Origin: Sedimentisphaerales bacterium
Lineage (GTDB): Bacteria; Planctomycetota; Phycisphaerae; Sedimentisphaerales; SM23-30
DNA: 64,000 nt
Direction: 5' to 3'
Assembly: GCA_028281535.1 (NCBI GenBank)
Contig: JANQJS010000019.1
Location: 124,001-188,000 of the forward strand
Positions 10,301 to 18,341 of the stretch are shown piece after piece. Below the pieces are notes generated by a model that did not search any database, was not told the DNA's origin, and saw nothing but the letters and a program-made list of their open reading frames with translations. The position numbers and the translations under genes were made by a program. The first letter of the stretch is position 1. Every line of letters begins with the position of its first letter.

Positions 10301-10712
10301 TGATCGAGCTAAGAATTATGCAGAACTGCTTTATCCTGTTATAAATAGTGATGGTACTTTATATGTTACGCAAAGAGATGGATCATTGCTTGCACTAACA
10401 AATCAAGAATGTGAAGGCCGGCCATACGAGTTACATTCATTGGGCGATATCAACAAAGATTTTTCAGTTACGTTATTAGATTTTGTAAAATTCGATGAAC
10501 AATGGAACGAATGCTTAGAAGAAGATGCAGAATATACTAGTCCATGTGATGACTTTTTAGATTACTTTTATGACGGTTCTCATTCCTCGAATGAAGTTGG
10601 CCTTTATCCAGGGCAATATAGAAATTATTTAGAGATGGATCTCAATCGTGACCATTCCATTGATATTTTAGATCTTGCGATTTTTTCAGAATTCTGGCTT
10701 ATTAGTGATTAA
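7356..10712 (+). CDS. Large secreted protein: beta-helix, cell-surface domain, PQQ-like propeller and dockerin-like repeats
   Basis: 1118 residues. A signal peptide (cut near SQAAIHY) is followed by IHYVDDDA...GSSWQLAHKYLQDAL, the usual opening of planctomycete right-handed beta-helix proteins, and helix coils to about residue 510. Residues about 520-610 match the GSEVW..G..REITW...DGGNVWQ...N.GSYLW.LP domain of the Ser-Thr-rich surface family. Residues about 625-1010 form a PQQ-like beta-propeller with repeats such as GKLYSLDPNGNELWQY and GNVYVVDKNGNIRW. The end has two dockerin-like units, GDINKDFSVTLLDFVKF and DLNRDHSIDILDLAIF. It is probably extracellular or surface-bound. The part around 7860-8700 is clearly AT-richer than its flanks. 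It ends 6 bases from the convergent pyrophosphorylase gene. Confidence 0.87.
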   Translation: MLPLFRKLTVILFLAIGTSLSQAAIHYVDDDAPTGQNGSSWQLAHKYLQDALAAVQPGDQIWVAEGTYKPDQGASATPFDRNSTFLLVDTVHMYGSFAGSESDPNERDIENHPTILTGDLVGDDDNDPNHFSNNSDNAYHVVTIQDPNIILDGFTITRGHADGSSGAGIFSNVTASVNEIVPEIQNCTFIENLATGKGGGMYVEQDSWAPVIRSCVFRNNQSGRGGAVGLLGNYNDIEILNCDFFQNTSYKNIGGGGGGIFSYQSDFYKSKLIVSSCRFRENLAQDFNAPITGGGAILSHGSNDIFSSEFVANNSTTQHGAIYTSGYKTLIDNCIFSSNYAQYYYGVGRFSSDVLVIKNSTFTGNHAYEIGGFRINGNAEIKNSIFWNNTSTPEFISVNFGQQIVNSGSFTLFNNNCIIRKYPDEGGVLDEDFVADGNIEIDPLFVRDPNHGGDGWGVGLDDYGDVRLRSDSPCIDAGSLIYNPMTPNAGGVDLDGKSRIAGIRSDMGAYEYTPTLVELIPDGSEVWSSGSVREITWRSSGVDGPVDLFFSSDGGNVWQYIDFNVPNTGSYLWTLPFVVFSDQCLVSVTASSLDPSIIYFEQTEPFTMLFSLPGSAVASDWPNLHGPDQRIGASDFSGPDYACIKWEFQAGDDIINSVTLGENGQVFIGSSDGKLYSLDPNGNELWQYDAGSPLTTEAALSTDGSLVIGSENGNVYVVDKNGNIRWTHKSSNMPLFASPVIDDADRIFLADFDGKFSALDIQGNLLWEYVTPGFGKISNSFVASPSIGLDGSVLAITSHPAVLYSFQPDTGAVNWTREFYDINDPNEPDPDPSKCSVSPVVGGDGTIYISLASDPHLHAIDPATGLDIWASNMKDNSGQWFPQSYHDDYPNSGGWSEVALADDGTIYVSFDDPYLRSVDPNGNINWVERIGQVGGFTMTIGQDDMIYAASDDHSLYMIDSQGVQVSVLDRFGQDDYLEGPIHDRAKNYAELLYPVINSDGTLYVTQRDGSLLALTNQECEGRPYELHSLGDINKDFSVTLLDFVKFDEQWNECLEEDAEYTSPCDDFLDYFYDGSHSSNEVGLYPGQYRNYLEMDLNRDHSIDILDLAIFSEFWLISD

Positions 10713-10718
10713 AATACT

Positions 10719-12149
10719 TTAGCCAAGATAGACCATGTCGCCGGATTGTAGTGGGCGGAGTTGGTTGCGTTTTTGGATGAGCGTGTTGGCGTCCACGGCA
10801 AAGAGGGGTGAGATTTCGATGATGAAATCGGGTGTACCATCTTCTTTGCGGGGGACCTCCATGCCCGCTTTTTCGATCCATGAGGCCGCACGTTCGATCT
10901 GTAATCTTTGACTGGATTGCAAACTATCTACTCCTTGAGCGTTTTTAATCGGGGCAAATTCTTCTTCGCGACTGGTAATTAAAATGACGGGATTTTCTGC
11001 CATTTCTAATGCGTCAAAAACAAAGGTTTCCAGTTTAATGGCGTTTGGATCTTCTGGCTGAACTAAATTACCATCGGTGTCAATGAATGGTACACGTTTA
11101 ACCGCTCTATGCCAGGGCATGGAAAAACCTTTACTATTAATTTTTTCAATGAACTGTCGACTTAAAATGTGAATGGCAATGCTACCCAATTCAAACGCCA
11201 GTTTTCCAGATTCATCTTTTTGATGGGCCAATTCATCAGGCAGGTCGCTGTATTCAATGACCATTTGCCTTCCATTATGCATCGCAAAGTTGCCAACTTT
11301 TTCGAGTGGTTCGCATTTAATCACTGCCTTACTGGACATGTCGGAGCCATCGATGGCATGCAAACCAATAAAAAGGGGATCGAGCACATTGACGAGCGGG
11401 TTATCAATTTGGAAATAGCTGATGTATTCAATGCCTCGTTTGGCCATATCACCACAGGCGCCACTTTGGTAGAGTGCACGTAATGAACCGCCATGACCAT
11501 CGGGAGACATGGAAAGTTGATGTTTTTCGCTCAAAAGTATTTTACCTTCAGTCGAAAAACAGGGCATCATGCCTTGAGGAAAATGCATGACGTTTGCTTT
11601 ATCCAACCCATAGTAATCATTGTCTTCAAAAATGCGAACGGTGTCTTCGTGGTTGGCCTTACTGGTCATGACATACCAGGGAACAATGCAATTGAACTTA
11701 TGTTGCGCGGCAAGAATGTTCTCTGCAAAAACACGAAAAAGCGACTTATTTCTCAGTGGGGTTGCCGCGACGTTGCCTTTCGGACCACTATAATTCAATC
11801 GTGTGCCAGCGCCACCAGCAACGGTGAAGGCGGCAACTTTATGTTCTGCGATGAGTTGTTCGCCGCGAGCAGTGGCTTTTTTATATTTATCTTCCAGATC
11901 TTCTGTAGGATCGGTGGGATAGGCAAAGGGCGGTTCAAGATTTTCGGGTGTTTTAATTTCGGGAGATTGTACGACAAACTCTTTAATGAGCGAGTCAATC
12001 AGATCCATATCGAGCGATTCAATTTGCTCAACCAGAGTGAGTTGCTCAGCTTGGCTTAATTCCTGGATAAAATTGACCAGATGTTCCTGGCCATGTTTGA
12101 CTAACTGTTTCCCGATTGAGTCAATTCTACTTTTAATGGTTCTAGCCAT
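10719..12149 (-). CDS. UTP-sugar-1-phosphate uridylyltransferase (UDP-GlcNAc/GalNAc pyrophosphorylase family)
   Basis: 476 residues, cytoplasmic. The nucleotide-binding motif is TVAGGAGTRLNYSGPKGN, followed by LFRVFAENI, the UTP-site region (ISYFQIDNPLVNVLDPLFIGLH), and KCEPLEKVGNFAMHNGRQMVIEYSDLP, the hallmark of eukaryote-type UAP1-like UDPGP enzymes. They make UDP-GlcNAc or related UDP-sugars from UTP and a sugar-1-phosphate, feeding peptidoglycan and glycans. The exact sugar is not settled, as UDP-glucose is also possible. A helical N-terminal region of about 100 residues precedes the catalytic fold, as usual for the family. Terminal YLG completes the gene. Confidence 0.88.
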   Translation of the reverse strand: MARTIKSRIDSIGKQLVKHGQEHLVNFIQELSQAEQLTLVEQIESLDMDLIDSLIKEFVVQSPEIKTPENLEPPFAYPTDPTEDLEDKYKKATARGEQLIAEHKVAAFTVAGGAGTRLNYSGPKGNVAATPLRNKSLFRVFAENILAAQHKFNCIVPWYVMTSKANHEDTVRIFEDNDYYGLDKANVMHFPQGMMPCFSTEGKILLSEKHQLSMSPDGHGGSLRALYQSGACGDMAKRGIEYISYFQIDNPLVNVLDPLFIGLHAIDGSDMSSKAVIKCEPLEKVGNFAMHNGRQMVIEYSDLPDELAHQKDESGKLAFELGSIAIHILSRQFIEKINSKGFSMPWHRAVKRVPFIDTDGNLVQPEDPNAIKLETFVFDALEMAENPVILITSREEEFAPIKNAQGVDSLQSSQRLQIERAASWIEKAGMEVPRKEDGTPDFIIEISPLFAVDANTLIQKRNQLRPLQSGDMVYLG

Positions 12150-12285
12150 GAGATTTCTGCACCTTCACTTGATTTCATTTTCCTCTTACCTCATCGGCAT
12201 GATGAACGAAAAAGTCCAATGCCCTTCACAAAATGTCAAATATTAGCCATTTAGGCATAATCTGGCAAGTGAAACTCAAAAAAGG

Positions 12286-13398
12286 ATGATTAAAAAATTG
12301 CTATTTTACCGATATAGGTATGGATTCAAATGTGCAGATGAATCTCTCGTTTTAGATGACAGGATTTTTAAGCTAAAAACACCCATGCAGCAAAAATATG
12401 CCATTTTTGGGAACATTTCTACGTCGCTGCTCAATCTAGCCTTTATGCTTTTTATTATCGGACAATCCAGTTGGGCACAAACCTACATTTATGAACATGC
12501 CATCGACGATCCGTTGGGTAAGCAAAAATCTCATGTTTACAATGTTTATGATAACTATGCTGTACGGGGAATTACGGTTGATCGCAATCAGTTAAAGTTG
12601 ATGCTGAATACAGGTATTCGTGAAATCAGTGGCCAAAAAGATATCTCAAAAGCCTGGCGAACATATATTCATGACCAGGATAAAGTGGCAATAAATTTTA
12701 CCCGAGTTGTGGGACAAAATTTGGGTATCGACAAAGAGATTGCCGCTGCGATGTTAGAAATTTTTGAGGAGATTGGATTTAAGAAAAGCCAGTTTATGTT
12801 GGTTGGCTTAATCGAATTACCTGAAAAAGAACTGGTTGCTGAAACGATCAAATGGGAATATGGCTGGCAGGAGACTCTAGTCGATTTTCAAAGTGGTAAG
12901 GATCAACTCGCCAAATGGTTGAAAGAAGTCACAGCAATCATTAATGTGCCTACCATGATGGATCATAATGTATATCAATTGCATGGTGCAATGGGTAATT
13001 TAACATGGGCGATGCTAAAACATCCTGGTCGTTTATATATTAATCAAGGGGATCCTTTTATCCCAGAGATATATGAGTTGCCGCAAATACGTGGTAAGGT
13101 TCGTCTTCATATAGCGAATTGTTTGCAAGTTCCTTACTATGGCGGTCCTGAAATCATGGGGAAATATCTTTATGAAAAAGGGTCATTGCTTTTTAGTACG
13201 GACCCTGTGGCACTGGATCGGGTTGGATTGGAACTAATTCGCCTTTACCGCCGCACTGAAGATATGCCTGATGATGTGACTGATGCATTATTTGCTGAAT
13301 ATTTAATCACTGCTCAAACGATGGGGTTAGGGTACTATGATTTAAATTACATAGACTACCATGATAAAATTCGAATTGATAAACATTTGATCAAATAG
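12286..13398 (+). CDS. DUF362 domain protein, probably exported
   Basis: The DUF362 core is visible: VAINFTRVVGQNLGIDKEIAAAMLE, INVPTMMDHNVYQLHGAMGNLTW, a PEIYELPQIRGKVRLHIAN segment and LLFSTDPVALDRVGLELI. No ferredoxin cysteines are present, so this is the stand-alone form of unknown activity. The 370-residue reading starts at 12286, where AGGATG leaves no SD spacing. An in-frame ATG at 12385 begins a normal signal peptide (ending SSWAQT) and may be the true start. DUF362 proteins recur in planctomycete secretomes; the role is unknown. Confidence 0.78.
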   Translation: MIKKLLFYRYRYGFKCADESLVLDDRIFKLKTPMQQKYAIFGNISTSLLNLAFMLFIIGQSSWAQTYIYEHAIDDPLGKQKSHVYNVYDNYAVRGITVDRNQLKLMLNTGIREISGQKDISKAWRTYIHDQDKVAINFTRVVGQNLGIDKEIAAAMLEIFEEIGFKKSQFMLVGLIELPEKELVAETIKWEYGWQETLVDFQSGKDQLAKWLKEVTAIINVPTMMDHNVYQLHGAMGNLTWAMLKHPGRLYINQGDPFIPEIYELPQIRGKVRLHIANCLQVPYYGGPEIMGKYLYEKGSLLFSTDPVALDRVGLELIRLYRRTEDMPDDVTDALFAEYLITAQTMGLGYYDLNYIDYHDKIRIDKHLIK

Positions 13399-13642
13399 CC
13401 TCTCTTAAACCTTTCTTTTTACTGATTTACCACCATTTAGGATTTTTGTTCCGATAATTTTTGGGTTTCCTGGGGATTATTTAGGTATAGAATTCTTGTA
13501 ACTGTTTTAATCGTTAATATTTAACAGAATATTCTGCCCGGTTGATACTTTTTCACAAAGTTATTTGCCTATGGCGAAATCGAATCGTATGTTTGAGTTA
13601 GTCGTAAATAATAATAGTCAGCCAAAACCAGGGATTTTTCTT

Positions 13643-13894
13643 ATGAAAAAGCATAGAAAACGTCTAGCTATAATGCCCATCTTTATAGCATTTTTCTCAG
13701 GGGTGATTTTAACCTTGTTCCTGCTCGTTCCGGGCAAAACAGGCCCTACCATTTTGGTCAGTGGTGATCATCAAGTACAAGTTGAGGGATTGAATCAAGC
13801 GGCAGATAGAGTTGAAGCCGTTGGTGACAAGCTCTTTCACTTCGCATTTAATGCGAAAGAAAAGATAATGATGGGATTTGACGAGGGCGGCTAG
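13643..13894 (+). CDS. Small single-pass membrane protein of unknown function
   Basis: The chosen ATG has an SD-like AGGGA about nine bases upstream and gives 83 residues. The frame also has an ATG at 13571 and a TTG at 13565, without an SD, which would add 24-26 residues. A basic start (KKHRKRLA) precedes one hydrophobic helix (MPIFIAFFSGVILTLFLLVP), then a hydrophilic outer tail with the amphipathic stretch VEGLNQAADRVEAVGDKLFHF. I do not recognise a family. A strong terminator follows directly, which supports it being a real transcription unit. Confidence 0.55.
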   Translation: MKKHRKRLAIMPIFIAFFSGVILTLFLLVPGKTGPTILVSGDHQVQVEGLNQAADRVEAVGDKLFHFAFNAKEKIMMGFDEGG

Positions 13895-13925
13895 TGGATG
13901 CGTTAACGTTTGATATATGATTTTA

Positions 13926-13956
13926 CCTGTCAGAGTAATATCTGGCAGGTTTTTTT
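13926..13956 (+). terminator. Rho-independent terminator
   Basis: A nine-pair stem (CCTGTCAGA with TCTGGCAGG, one G-T pair) encloses a short loop and is followed by seven T. It ends the small membrane-protein gene. Confidence 0.85.
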
Positions 13957-14015
13957 ATGCGCTCAGTTTTAGATCCTTGACGACGGTTCCTGCTAAGGGT
14001 AGGCTGATATCAATT

Positions 14016-14028
14016 AATGATAATCATT
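14016..14028. promoter_or_regulatory. Palindromic operator candidate, Fur-box-like
   Basis: AATGAT-A-ATCATT, a perfect 6+1+6 palindrome, lies 10 bases before the TetR start codon. With its flanks it matches 14 of 19 positions of the classical E. coli Fur consensus. It may be the TetR autoregulatory site or an iron-regulator site; sequence alone cannot separate these. Confidence 0.5.
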
Positions 14029-14038
14029 CGGGTATGTT

Positions 14039-14638
14039 ATGAAAAAAGCAGAGCAAGGTAAACAGACAAAAAATGACCTTTTGAAACTTGGGGCTAATCT
14101 GTTTGCATTGCATGGTTATCATCTTACAAGTACAAATGATCTTCTTGAATCTGCCTCAATCAGCAAGGGGGCTTTTTACTATCATTTCAATAGTAAGGAA
14201 GACTTTGCACTTGCGATACTTTCACAGTTACAAGAGGACTGCCGTGATTTCATTGTCACCCCTGTTAACCAACTTGCACCTGACAAAAGGTTGAAAATGC
14301 TTCTCGATAAGATGATCGAGTTGAATGTGTCAGGAGATTGGGTTCATTGTTTGTTGTTATCGCGTTTTACTCAGGAGCTTGGTCAGAAACAATCAAACTT
14401 ATCTGAAAAAGTAAATGAGATTGTTCAGTGGCTGATGAATTTTATAGCTGAGTGCATTCGTGAAGCGCAAAAGTCTGGGCAAGTTTCATTATCGCATGAT
14501 GCCGATCAATTAGGACAGATTATATTGATGGCATTGTTAGGCGCATTAAGCTTCAATGAACTGGAGGATAGCCAGGTAGAATTGAAACCACTTTTAGGAC
14601 AATTACAATCTCTGATATTTACTGATAGGCCATCTTAA
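14039..14638 (+). CDS. TetR/AcrR-family transcriptional regulator
   Basis: 199 residues. The N-terminal HTH reads LLKLGANLFALHGYHLTSTNDLLESASISKGAFYYHFNSKEDF, here described as residues ~18-57, with the TetR signature SKGAFYYHFNSKEDF. The C-terminal half is a divergent helical ligand-binding domain similar in layout to TetR_C of the AcrR type. It stops 4 bases inside the convergent purH 3' end. No adjacent efflux pump or enzyme reveals its ligand. The palindrome just upstream suggests autoregulation. Confidence 0.88.
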   Translation: MKKAEQGKQTKNDLLKLGANLFALHGYHLTSTNDLLESASISKGAFYYHFNSKEDFALAILSQLQEDCRDFIVTPVNQLAPDKRLKMLLDKMIELNVSGDWVHCLLLSRFTQELGQKQSNLSEKVNEIVQWLMNFIAECIREAQKSGQVSLSHDADQLGQIILMALLGALSFNELEDSQVELKPLLGQLQSLIFTDRPS

Positions 14639-16293
14639 TGTTTAAAGTGACGTTTGCCTGTAAACACCATCGTCATGTCATTCCTATTGGCTTCGTCAAT
14701 ACTTAATTGATCATTTTTAGAGCCACCAGGTTGAGCTATCGCTGTAATTCCTGCTTTGGCTGCCTGAGTCACATTGTCAGGGAATGGGAAGAAAGCATCG
14801 GATGCCATAGCAGCACCTTCGGTATTTTCTCCCGCTTGTCGAATCGCGAGCATACCAGAATCGACTCGATTCATTTGGCCTGCGCCGACACCAACCACGG
14901 CATTGTCTTTCGCTAAGACAATGGTATTGCTTTTAACATGTTTAGCAACAATCCAGGCAAGTTCCAGGTCTTTGAGTTGTTGGCTCGTGGGTTTGCGCAT
15001 TGTTGCAACGCTGACTTGGTCAGGTTCCCAGGCGATTAAGTCTCGTTCTTGGAGAAGCAGGCCACCAGTAACACACCGAACATCGTATTCTGTTTTTTCA
15101 ATAGCCTCACGATTGATCGGGCCTGTTTCCAGGAGACGAACATCTTCGCGGCCCCAGCGTTTTCTTGTGCGGATTAATTCAACCGCTGCTGGTTCAAACG
15201 ATGGTGCAATGATCACTTCAGCAAAAAAGCCTCCAGCACCTAATTCTTTACCCCATCTGCTAAATGATTCAACGATGGCATCTGCGAGTGCTTCTGTGAC
15301 AGTGTGGTTTAAGGCAATGATGCCGCCGAAAGCACTTGTGACATCTGCGATGTATGCTTTGCGATATGCTTCAACGATGTCCTGGTCCAAAGCACAACCA
15401 CATGGGTTCATATGTTTGACGATGACCGCGGCAGGTTTTTCAAATTCTTTGACCAGTTCAAATGCTGCGTTGGTATCCATGTAATTATTAAAGCTGAGTT
15501 GTTTTCCACCTTCAAGTTGGCGGGCATTGGCAACACAGGGTTCTTTAGTTGATTTCGCTAATTTGTAAAATGCAGCTGATTGGTGAGGATTTTCGCCATA
15601 ACGAAGTTCACTGTTTTTCTCAATGGCGATTGATACTTTTTGAGGGTAAGGTTCATTCGCCTGACTGGCAAGATAGCTGCTAATGGCGGCATCGTAGCCG
15701 GCGGTTTTTGCAAAAGCACTCGCGGCCAATTGATTGCGAGTTGCTTGAGTCGTTGCCCCTTGATTGTCTTTCATTTCATCAATAATCGTTTGGTATTGGT
15801 CAGGACTGGTAACAATGGTTACGAATTTATGGTTTTTCGCTGCACTGCGAACCATGCTTGGGCCACCAATATCAATGTTTTCAATGGCATCTTCAAAGCG
15901 GCATCCTTCTTTGGCAATGGTTGCTTCAAAGGGGTAAAGATTGACACAGACCAGGTCGATTCCTTCGATTTGGTGATCGTGCATTGCTTGGGTATGTTGG
16001 TCATTGTCTCGTAGTGCGAGTAGGCCGCCATGTATTTTAGGGTGGAGTGTTTTGACACGCCCATCCATCATTTCAGGGAAACCTGTGACCGATTCTATGC
16101 CTATGACATCAATGCCAGCTTCGTGAAGGGTTTTGGCTGTTCCTCCTGTGCTGATGATATCGACGCCCATTTTTGAAAGGGCTTGAGCGAATTCGACAAT
16201 ACCCGTTTTATCTGAAACGGATACCAGAGCGCGTTTAATTTTATTTTGAGATGATGTGTTTTTCGGATTGCTTTGAGAAATAGTTGATTCCAT
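14635..16293 (-). CDS. purH: Bifunctional AICAR formyltransferase / IMP cyclohydrolase
   Basis: 552 residues, full length. The N-terminal MGS-like cyclohydrolase domain (about 20-170) shows ALVSVSDKTGIVEFA, IISTGGTAKTL, and GFPEMMDGRVKTLHPKIHGG. The transformylase domain carries LRYGENPHQSAAFYK, KHMNPCGCA, a D-V-T-S-A-F-G-G-I segment, and the C-terminal FFPFPDNV...AQPGGSKND and FTGKRHFKH. It performs the last two steps of de novo purine synthesis in the cytoplasm. An AGGGA lies very close to the ATG. No other pur gene is in the window. Confidence 0.97.
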   Translation of the reverse strand: MESTISQSNPKNTSSQNKIKRALVSVSDKTGIVEFAQALSKMGVDIISTGGTAKTLHEAGIDVIGIESVTGFPEMMDGRVKTLHPKIHGGLLALRDNDQHTQAMHDHQIEGIDLVCVNLYPFEATIAKEGCRFEDAIENIDIGGPSMVRSAAKNHKFVTIVTSPDQYQTIIDEMKDNQGATTQATRNQLAASAFAKTAGYDAAISSYLASQANEPYPQKVSIAIEKNSELRYGENPHQSAAFYKLAKSTKEPCVANARQLEGGKQLSFNNYMDTNAAFELVKEFEKPAAVIVKHMNPCGCALDQDIVEAYRKAYIADVTSAFGGIIALNHTVTEALADAIVESFSRWGKELGAGGFFAEVIIAPSFEPAAVELIRTRKRWGREDVRLLETGPINREAIEKTEYDVRCVTGGLLLQERDLIAWEPDQVSVATMRKPTSQQLKDLELAWIVAKHVKSNTIVLAKDNAVVGVGAGQMNRVDSGMLAIRQAGENTEGAAMASDAFFPFPDNVTQAAKAGITAIAQPGGSKNDQLSIDEANRNDMTMVFTGKRHFKH

Positions 16294-16341
16294 TGTCCCT
16301 ATGTTTCTAGTGAATAAATATTCAAATTAATTGTAAAAATC

Positions 16342-17481
16342 TTACAGAGGTTTTAACGCTAAAATATTTCCTGATTTGGTTGCCAGGTAGATTATATCAT
16401 TCTCGGTATTGACCGCAAACAAATCAATTTCAGGCATATAAAATGAATTGATGCGTTTGGCTTTTTTATTATCAAATACACTGATTTGATTATCGTGTGT
16501 GATGGCGTAAACCATATCATTGTTTTGAGATAAGAAGCTTTTGCCATCTTTCAGTTCCCATTTCAATGCCCCGTCCGCTCGATCGATGCAGAGCAGCGCC
16601 TTATGTTCAACAGGCTGATAGACAAATTCGTTTTTGATGGTTGGCAATACTTCCAGACGCCCACCCGTTAAATGCTTCCAGAGCATCGTTCCTTGATTTG
16701 TTTCGAAGCAATAGAGAGTGGTGTCAAAGCAAGGCAGAAAACATTGCTGCGTGTCGACAACAGTGCCTATCAGATTGTCAATCGTTGTTTTTTGCCAGAT
16801 TATTTGTTTTTCAGTGATGTCAGAGACAAACAGTTTGTTACGGTTTTTTTTGTCATTCGTTACATAATAAACCTTCTCATCCGCTACGGATATATGGCCT
16901 GTGGGCTGATTTTTTAGGACAGCTTTCCAAATAGGAACTTTATCTGTTAGGCGGATAGAATAAAAACGCTTGTCTTCTCCGCCGACGACAACACGTTCTT
17001 TATTGCGATGTGCCGATGTCGTTGCGTTAAAAGTAAAATCAAATTCATGTTCTGTATTACCATTGGTTGCATTTACCTGCAAGTATCTGTTACCTACAAC
17101 AAATAATAAAGACCCTTCGTAAAAATTAACCGGTGCGGGTGGTGCATGATATTTAGATAATGTTTTTGTCCAAAGGATTGTTCCGTTGTCTCCATTGATT
17201 GCATAGAGTACATTATGATTATTTAAAACATAGAGCTGTTTGTTATTAAAAAAGATTCGGGAAATTTCTGTTGCCTTACCCAGAGGTAGATTTGAAAAAT
17301 ACCAATGAGTTTTTAGGCCAGATTTGCTGACCAGTTCCTGCGGTGCACCTAAAATGCTATGTGTACTTGTTGCAGTAGACTGCTCTTGGTTTTTTGCAGC
17401 ATGACATGGGATGTTAGTTACAAAGACCAGTAAGGCTATCGCCAGACCTTTTTGTAGCGATCTTTTATTAATAAGTTGCAC
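16342..17481 (-). CDS. Secreted PQQ-like beta-propeller protein
   Basis: A GTG start is fixed by a strong SD (GGAGG, five bases ahead). Residues 1-28 are a signal peptide ending PCHA. The remaining ~350 residues are PQQ/BamB-like propeller repeats, for example NVLYAINGDNGTILWTKTL, TTLYCFETNQGTMLWKHL and KALLCIDRADGALKWEL. No cofactor or catalytic residues are recognisable. It resembles the outer-membrane assembly factor BamB in fold but lacks a lipobox, so the role (scaffold, sensor or enzyme) is open. It lies in the same orientation as the small gene at 17567-17896, 85 bases downstream of it, and may be cotranscribed. Confidence 0.8.
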   Translation of the reverse strand: MQLINKRSLQKGLAIALLVFVTNIPCHAAKNQEQSTATSTHSILGAPQELVSKSGLKTHWYFSNLPLGKATEISRIFFNNKQLYVLNNHNVLYAINGDNGTILWTKTLSKYHAPPAPVNFYEGSLLFVVGNRYLQVNATNGNTEHEFDFTFNATTSAHRNKERVVVGGEDKRFYSIRLTDKVPIWKAVLKNQPTGHISVADEKVYYVTNDKKNRNKLFVSDITEKQIIWQKTTIDNLIGTVVDTQQCFLPCFDTTLYCFETNQGTMLWKHLTGGRLEVLPTIKNEFVYQPVEHKALLCIDRADGALKWELKDGKSFLSQNNDMVYAITHDNQISVFDNKKAKRINSFYMPEIDLFAVNTENDIIYLATKSGNILALKPL

Positions 17482-17566
17482 ACGGACCTCCAGGAAAATT
17501 AGTTAAAGTTCATAACCGTAAACCGTATTGGGGGGTAACGGGGTTTGTTTATTCGTTGTTTGTTCG

Positions 17567-17896
17567 TTACGCGTTAGGCGTTTGAACATACTGTGTTAAG
17601 TCAATGTTGTGTGATGTTTCAAAAGTTTGTAATGCTTGGATTCGTTCAATATCATCTTTAATTCGGTTGGCCAGCTTAAAAATATAAGGTTTGCCATCCA
17701 AGCGATTATTCAAATCGTTGAGCATTGCATCCCAGGAATTTTCATACAACTCTTTTTTGAGAAGAACCAGCATTTTTTGTTCTTCAGACAGCCCGTTGAC
17801 GAAGGCTTCAATCTCAGCAGGTTGTACCTGACGGGATTGTGAAGACTCGTAGGAATCGTTTTTTTCCGATCCTTTTGCCGTTTGTTTTTCGGCCAT
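17567..17896 (-). CDS. Small hypothetical cytoplasmic protein
   Basis: 109 residues; family not recognised. The first ~27 residues are polar and low-complexity (Lys/Ser/Gln/Glu). The rest is predicted helical, with EIEAFVNGLSEEQKMLVLLKKEL and NDLNNRLDGKPYIFKLANRI, and has no membrane segment or cysteines. Upstream are a plausible promoter and three palindromes within 100 bases, so it may be tightly controlled. The gene at 16342-17481 follows in the same direction. Confidence 0.6.
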   Translation of the reverse strand: MAEKQTAKGSEKNDSYESSQSRQVQPAEIEAFVNGLSEEQKMLVLLKKELYENSWDAMLNDLNNRLDGKPYIFKLANRIKDDIERIQALQTFETSHNIDLTQYVQTPNA

Positions 17897-17910
17897 AATG
17901 TCACCGGATA

Positions 17911-17930
17911 TTCGGGTTTCGAAATTCCCC
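17911..17930. repeat. Palindrome i upstream of the 17567-17896 gene
   Basis: CGGG and CCCG arms flank an inner 8-base palindrome TTTCGAAA, 15-34 bases before the start codon. It is the first of three successive palindromes sharing CGGG/CCCG arms. Confidence 0.4.
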
Positions 17931-17958
17931 CGAACGTTGCTTCAGTTCATTGCGTTCG
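17927..17958. repeat. Palindrome ii: CCCGAACG...CGTTCGGG inverted repeat
   Basis: Perfect 8-base arms with a 16-base spacer. It lies in the probable 5' UTR of the minus-strand gene. It could act as an operator pair or as an RNA stem. Confidence 0.5.
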
Positions 17959-17972
17959 GGCCTTTTGTCTCT

Positions 17973-17996
17973 GCCCCGAAATTTGTACAAATGTCG
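17973..17996. promoter_or_regulatory. Palindrome iii: 24-base near-perfect operator candidate
   Basis: CCCGA, an inner perfect 12-mer ATTTGTACAAAT and TCGGG are arranged symmetrically, with 11 of 12 pairs complementary. It lies just downstream of the predicted minus-strand transcription start, a position suited to a repressor. The binding protein is unknown. Confidence 0.5.
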
Positions 17997-18013
17997 GGTA
18001 TTTCTAATGTTAA

Positions 18014-18042
18014 ATTTTAGCAAGATCGCAGCAAATCATCAA
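18014..18042 (-). promoter_or_regulatory. Candidate sigma70 promoter for the 17567-17896 gene
   Basis: On the minus strand TTGATG (4/6) and TAAAAT (5/6) are separated by 17 bases. The implied start is near 18007, so the palindromes at 17911-17996 lie in the leader. The rest of 17897-18341 shows nothing recognisable. Confidence 0.45.
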
Positions 18043-18341
18043 TAGAAATTCCCATACGGGCTTTCTAGGGCCTTCAAATGGGCTTATTCTTGCATTTTAT
18101 CCATCGAAAAACGGTGATTTTGCCCTTTTTTAGCCTTAAAACTTGATCAGATGATACTTGCATCTCGATAGCCAATTTAGTAAACTGGTGAATCTAACTG
18201 AATTTTACGTATAGAGTTAGAGAAAAATCCGACTTTAATTAACAGTCAATATATCAACTGGAAATCTTACACGAGCTGCATTTGCCCTACGACCCAGCAG
18301 CAGAATGGGAAACTTTTTTGGACAAGCAATTGAATTCAGAG

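Noticed and set aside
11493-12059. 188-residue open frame opposite the UDP-sugar pyrophosphorylase
   Set aside because: Antisense shadow with unnatural composition and no motif.
14774-15484. 236-residue open frame opposite purH
   Set aside because: It is antisense to a certain purH, has no SD and is Ser/Ala-rich without family features; a frame shadow.
18282-18341. TTG start for the cyclophilin protein
   Set aside because: It adds 20 polar residues ahead of a perfect signal peptide that starts at ATG 18342.
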